From Akkermansia muciniphila (lineage in GTDB: Bacteria > Verrucomicrobiota > Verrucomicrobiia > Verrucomicrobiales > Akkermansiaceae): a stretch of 9,896 nucleotides of DNA. Every line of letters begins with the position of its first letter. Position 1 is the stretch's first letter. This document shows, in pieces, positions 7,008 to 9,896 of this stretch. The position numbers and the translations under genes are program-made. Under the pieces are notes generated by a model. That model did no database searches. It was not told where the DNA came from and was given only the letters and a program-made list of their open reading frames with translations. The DNA is taken from positions 1-9,896 of the forward strand of contig CALPMD020000022.1 in the NCBI GenBank assembly GCA_943324575.2, in the 5' to 3' direction.

Positions 7008-7427
7008 ATGAAATCCGCACCACTCTCCGCCTATCAGGAAACCCTCGGGATGATCTACTTCGCCCGGATGTTGGACAAAATCCGCCTCCATGCGGCCGGC
7101 AAACTGAGAGAAGATTTCTGCGACAACCTCGGATCGGGTTTTGATTCCCGCTGCGTGAACTTCCTGCGGGTCGATTATCAGGCCTTAGTTGCCCGTGTCC
7201 TGCAGGGCGGCAGCGACGAGGAAATTCTCAACTGGTGTTTCGAAAACGGACGCGAACTCAGCGAAGGCGATATCTTTATCTGGAACCAGTACCTCAGCAA
7301 AGTCGGTTGGAATGACTCATTAAGCGAAACTCTGCTCCGCCGCAAAAAGGAAAGCGGACTGGAGGGTCGTGGCGAGATCCAGACGATGCTCGAATACTTC
7401 GACTACGACGAAGGCCGTAAGTCGTAG
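7008..7427 (+). CDS. DUF5069 domain protein, function unknown
   Basis: The 139-aa product matches my knowledge of the DUF5069 family, common in Verrucomicrobia and related phyla, over its full length. Recognisable blocks are ETLGMIYFARMLDKIRLHAAG (residues 11-31), the EDFCDNLGSGFDSRCVNFL segment (35-53), GSDEEILNWCFENGREL (68-84), WNQYLSKVGW (92-101) and EIQTMLEYFDYDEGR at the C-terminus. There is no signal peptide or membrane helix, so it should be cytosolic, and no catalytic motif is known to me. The start ATG at 7008 lies 51 bp after the helicase stop and has no Shine-Dalgarno motif. Its stop is only 3 bp from the end of the convergent dihydrouridine synthase gene. Cotranscription with the helicase is possible. 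Confidence 0.85.
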   Translation: MKSAPLSAYQETLGMIYFARMLDKIRLHAAGKLREDFCDNLGSGFDSRCVNFLRVDYQALVARVLQGGSDEEILNWCFENGRELSEGDIFIWNQYLSKVGWNDSLSETLLRRKKESGLEGRGEIQTMLEYFDYDEGRKS

Positions 7428-7430
7428 CCT

Positions 7431-8462
7431 TTATTTTTGATCCCACGCCTCGAAGCCGCAGAACAACTTGGAGCCAACGGGCGGTTTGGGCGGCAGCGGG
7501 ATGTCGTGATCGAGGTGCTTGCGGCAGATCTCCTGAAACTCTTCGGGCGTTTTGGCGCGGCGCATGTCGTACTCGAATTCGCCTTCCAGGCCGTGGCTGA
7601 TGTAGGCGAGGGTCTTTTTCATCCGCTGGACGTGGGCGAGCGGATTGAACTTCGGCGTTTCGCGGGCGAGCTCGTCGTAGAGTTCCAGCACATACTCCCA
7701 CAGGTCCCAGTAGCTCGGCGCGGGCGCGGCGGCGTTTTGGAATGCAGCGGTCAGTTGTGAGAAAATCCACGGGTTGCGGATCGCGCCGCGGCCGATCATC
7801 AGCCCTGCCGCGCCGGTTTCTGCGAGATAAGTCAGGCCCGTCGCAACATCCACAGCATTGCCGTTAGCGATCACGGGGCAGGCCATGGTTTCCACCGCGG
7901 TCTTCACGCAGTCGGGGTGCACCGGCGTCTGGTAGCGTTCTAAGACGGTACGACCATGGATGGTCAGCCCGTCGATGGCGTGGCTGCGGAAGATTTCCAA
8001 CAACGCGGGGAACTCCTCCGCCGTGGTGTAGCCGAGGCGCGTTTTCACGGTGAATCGCCCAGGGATCGCCTCGCGCAGCGAACCGATCAAGCGGTTGACC
8101 GTTTCGGGGTTGCGCAACAATCCGCCGCCCGCGTCCTTGCGGCAAACAATCGGCGCGGGGCAGCCGAGGTTGAGGTCGATCCCCGCGATCGGGAACTTCG
8201 CCAACTCATCGGCCGTGCGGACGAGGCTCGGCAAGTCGCGGCCGATCATCTGCGCAAACACGGGACGCCCAGTCTCGTTTTCTGCGATCGAGCGCAGAAT
8301 GTAGCGGTTCAAGCAGGAATCGGGATGCACTCGAAAATACTCCGTCACGAACCAGTCGGGCGCGCCGCGCCGCGCGATCACGCGCATGAATGGCAAGTCG
8401 GTCACGTCCTGCATCGGTGCCAGCACCAGTGCGGGTCGGTCGGTCGGGAGAAAATCACGCAT
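7431..8462 (-). CDS. tRNA-dihydrouridine synthase (Dus family)
   Basis: Dus enzymes use FMN and NADPH to reduce specific uridines in the tRNA D-loop to dihydrouridine. The 343-aa protein begins with the flavin-binding strand LVLAPMQDVTDLPF (residues 12-25) of a TIM barrel. It then shows DLNLGCPAPIV with catalytic Cys101, VKTRLGY with FMN-contacting Lys140, LTIHGRT with His169, PVIANGN (196-202), and the phosphate-binding GLMIGRGAIRNPWIF segment (220-234). Residues about 240-343 form the C-terminal helical tRNA-binding domain. All expected active-site residues are present. Subfamily (A, B or C) is not clear from the sequence alone, so no symbol is given. The ATG at 8462 has no clear Shine-Dalgarno motif. 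A 27-codon frame ends 12 bp upstream of it. Confidence 0.92.
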   Translation of the reverse strand: MRDFLPTDRPALVLAPMQDVTDLPFMRVIARRGAPDWFVTEYFRVHPDSCLNRYILRSIAENETGRPVFAQMIGRDLPSLVRTADELAKFPIAGIDLNLGCPAPIVCRKDAGGGLLRNPETVNRLIGSLREAIPGRFTVKTRLGYTTAEEFPALLEIFRSHAIDGLTIHGRTVLERYQTPVHPDCVKTAVETMACPVIANGNAVDVATGLTYLAETGAAGLMIGRGAIRNPWIFSQLTAAFQNAAAPAPSYWDLWEYVLELYDELARETPKFNPLAHVQRMKKTLAYISHGLEGEFEYDMRRAKTPEEFQEICRKHLDHDIPLPPKPPVGSKLFCGFEAWDQK

Positions 8463-8474
8463 CAGATCCAGTCG

Positions 8475-8558
8475 CTAAAGTACTGGATGCCACTCGTTGC
8501 GCGTGTCGTGGTCAAGGAATTCCATTGGCAATCCAGTCCGTCTCACCGTCAGCTCCAT
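8475..8558 (-). CDS. Possible short ORF (27 aa) just upstream of the Dus gene
   Basis: This short frame runs from an ATG at 8558 to TAG at 8475, just before the Dus start. It encodes 27 residues beginning MELTVRRTGLPMEFLDHD and ending in NEWHPVL. AAGG directly precedes the ATG but is too close to be a normal ribosome binding site. The product is mixed charged and hydrophilic, with no match I recognise. It could be a leader peptide, a gene remnant or chance. It lies in the 225-bp gap between the Dus and PUR genes, which otherwise appears non-coding. Confidence 0.2.
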   Translation of the reverse strand: MELTVRRTGLPMEFLDHDTRNEWHPVL

Positions 8559-8628
8559 CCTTGGTGGGTATAGGTTGTATCATCGGGGGCGGGACATCCT
8601 TGCGGTCTTTGCAGATTTAGGAATTCGA

Positions 8629-8672
8629 TTGACAATCACCGATCATCAAAGAATCTCTAGTTAGCTTATAAT
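8629..8672 (+). promoter_or_regulatory. Candidate promoter elements upstream of the PUR-family gene
   Basis: A perfect TATAAT hexamer lies at 8667-8672 and a perfect TTGACA at 8629-8634. They are 32 bp apart, too far for one sigma-70 promoter, so at most one of them belongs to a given promoter. If TATAAT is the -10 element, transcription would begin at about 8679-8681, leaving only 7-9 nt before the GTG at 8688, a near-leaderless message. The segment is AT-rich compared with its surroundings. Confidence 0.4.
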
Positions 8673-8687
8673 AACAGCATAACCAAA

Positions 8688-8897
8688 GTGGACAGGGATT
8701 TACTACACACGGAAAAAATTCTCGCCGATCGGAAAACTTTTTATCTCGATCTCAAGGCTAATACTCGCGGCATGGTGGTGAAAATCACCGAAGATGTCGG
8801 TGGCAACCGCGACACCATCATGGTGCCGGCCGAAATTCTCGGCGACTTTATCGCGGCACTGACCGACATCCAAGCGACTGCCGAGGAGCACGCGTAG
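8688..8897 (+). CDS. PUR-alpha-like (PurA/DUF3276-type) single-repeat nucleic-acid-binding protein
   Basis: This small protein of 69 aa corresponds to one PUR repeat, a fold that binds single-stranded DNA and RNA; the Borrelia homologue BpuR is an RNA- and DNA-binding regulator. The repeat is seen as LHTEKILADRKTFYLDLKAN (residues 6-25), then GMVVKITEDVGGNRDTIMVP (28-47), then a helix containing LGDFIAALTDI. Two PUR repeats are needed for the fold, so it is expected to dimerise. The start is GTG at 8688, without a Shine-Dalgarno motif. It is divergent from the Dus gene and 62 bp upstream of the PIN-TRAM gene. The gap between the two shows no hairpin or clear promoter, so the two may be cotranscribed. 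The family call is fairly firm; the targets are unknown. Confidence 0.82.
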   Translation: MDRDLLHTEKILADRKTFYLDLKANTRGMVVKITEDVGGNRDTIMVPAEILGDFIAALTDIQATAEEHA

Positions 8898-8959
8898 CCA
8901 CACCGGTTTATTCTTGCGGAATGGGATCGGTTTTAGGAATCTGACCCATCCAATTTTCC

Positions 8960-9896
8960 ATGCCAGCCACCCCATCCGTCAATATTGCGCGTCTCACTTA
9001 CCTCTTGGTCTGTGAGGCTGCCGGGGTAGCGATCGCCCTTAGCACCAGGGGCACTCTCGATATCTCGATTGTCACAGGCCTGCTCTGCGGGCTGGGAGTT
9101 GCAGGCTTCTTCATCTGGATTGAGATTCTGATGAAGGGCTTCACCCTGCGCGGTTTTTCAACAGCTAGTTTCGGGTTGGGCGTAGGCTTATTCTGCGCAT
9201 GGCTGCTGACCCGCGTGGAAATCTCCAACTTGTTGGAGCTGGCTTTTCACGACAACCTTCAAAAAGCGGTAGGAAATTCTGCCATCCAGCTCGACGTGGT
9301 GGTCAACGCGTTGCGGCTGACAATCGACATCGCCTTGTTTGCCAGCCTCGGTTTTCTCGGCGCCGTGCTGGCACTTCGCAGCAACCGCGACGATTTTGCC
9401 TTTGTCATTCCCTACGTGCGCTTTCGCCAGGATTCGTCATCCGGACAGCCTGTGGTGTTGGATCCGGATGCTGTAATGGACGGCCGGGTGCTGGGCATTT
9501 ACCGATCCGGCTTTCTTCATGGGCGCCTGATCGTCCCGCGATTTGTCCTCGATGTGCTGGAATCGACCGCTCACGCCGATTCGGTGGGCGACCGCCAACG
9601 GGCGCAGCGAGGGTTGGATTACTTGGGGCAGATGCAACAGGAATTGAATTTTCAAATCTCCATCCACGACACAGTCTCCCCTGCGGATTCAGATACCCTC
9701 AACACGCGCTTGATCCAAACTGCCCGCCTGCTGGGAGCGCGCCTGATGACGGCGGACGAAAATCTGGCGAAAGTGGCAAAGATCCAAGGCGTGGATGTGC
9801 TTAGCCTTCACGATCTCGACGAAGCGATGAAGCCAACGCTCGCCGTGGGCCAAAGAATCCGCATCGCGCTGGTCCGCACCGGGAAAGAGGAAGATG
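8960..9896 (+). CDS. Membrane-anchored PIN-TRAM protein, YacL-like (C-terminus cut by window edge)
   Basis: The frame opens at ATG 8960 and runs to the edge with 312 residues read. Four hydrophobic helices lie at about 9-29, 34-57, 67-86 and 119-139. A PIN-type nuclease domain follows at about 165-290: VLDPDAVMDGRVLGIYRSGFLHG (Asp168, Asp170, Asp174), VPRFVLDVLE, the RAQRGLDYL segment and LMTADENLAKV (Asp266). KPTLAVGQRIRI begins the RNA-binding TRAM domain, whose rest is outside the window. The order and motifs match Bacillus YacL, an inner-membrane PIN-TRAM protein of poorly defined role. YacL has LDTSVIIDGR and FVLEEL at the matching sites. Here these read D-P-D and L-D-V-L, so an active-site Glu seems lost. 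No Shine-Dalgarno motif is seen. Confidence 0.85.
   Translation, partial: MPATPSVNIARLTYLLVCEAAGVAIALSTRGTLDISIVTGLLCGLGVAGFFIWIEILMKGFTLRGFSTASFGLGVGLFCAWLLTRVEISNLLELAFHDNLQKAVGNSAIQLDVVVNALRLTIDIALFASLGFLGAVLALRSNRDDFAFVIPYVRFRQDSSSGQPVVLDPDAVMDGRVLGIYRSGFLHGRLIVPRFVLDVLESTAHADSVGDRQRAQRGLDYLGQMQQELNFQISIHDTVSPADSDTLNTRLIQTARLLGARLMTADENLAKVAKIQGVDVLSLHDLDEAMKPTLAVGQRIRIALVRTGKEED

Noticed and set aside
7956..8573. A plus-strand frame of about 200 codons over the Dus gene.
   Set aside because: It is antisense to clear Dus motifs and lacks family features.
9199..9804. A plus-strand frame of about 200 codons in another frame of the PIN-TRAM gene.
   Set aside because: The 8960 frame has four membrane helices, PIN motifs and a TRAM start; this one reads as an out-of-frame shadow.

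Overview
The window is GC-rich, gene-dense bacterial DNA that looks like a chromosomal core region, most likely from a Verrucomicrobia/PVC lineage (Opitutales-like). This placement is inference. It rests on a DUF5069 protein, a single-repeat PUR-family protein, a Ski2-like helicase with a DUF3516-type C-terminus, a YacL-like PIN-TRAM membrane protein, GCAAAG-type palindromic repeats, and the near absence of Shine-Dalgarno motifs. No rRNA, tRNA, CRISPR array, transposase or phage gene was seen.

Layout. On the left, three genes read leftward: a mono-cluster ferredoxin (1020-1256), a DciA/DUF721 protein (635-1033) whose start overlaps the ferredoxin end, and a HAD-superfamily hydrolase (1-509) cut by the window edge. 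A palindromic repeat (524-618) lies between the last two. Reading rightward from 1393 are an unrecognised single-pass membrane protein, a HemQ/ChdC-type coproheme decarboxylase 11 bp downstream, and an atypical Fur-family regulator. RsfS (ribosomal silencing factor) reads leftward at 3921-4286, diverging from a long Ski2-like RNA helicase (4416-6956), which is followed by a DUF5069 protein (7008-7427). A tRNA-dihydrouridine synthase (7431-8462) converges on DUF5069 with 3 bp between them. On the right, a PUR-family protein (8688-8897) and a membrane-anchored PIN-TRAM protein (8960 to the edge) read rightward.

Function. Two themes appear. Positions about 1000-3900 carry iron and heme functions (ferredoxin, heme synthesis, Fur-type metal sensing). 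Positions about 3900-9896 carry RNA and translation functions (RsfS, RNA helicase, Dus, PUR protein, PIN-TRAM). The arrangement may simply reflect housekeeping genes lying next to each other.

No wholly new system is evident. The points most worth a second look are the Gram-positive-type HemQ paired with an unknown membrane protein, the Fur protein with altered metal-site residues and a decoy start codon, an AT-rich repeat translated in frame inside the helicase, the palindromic repeats, and the altered PIN active site.
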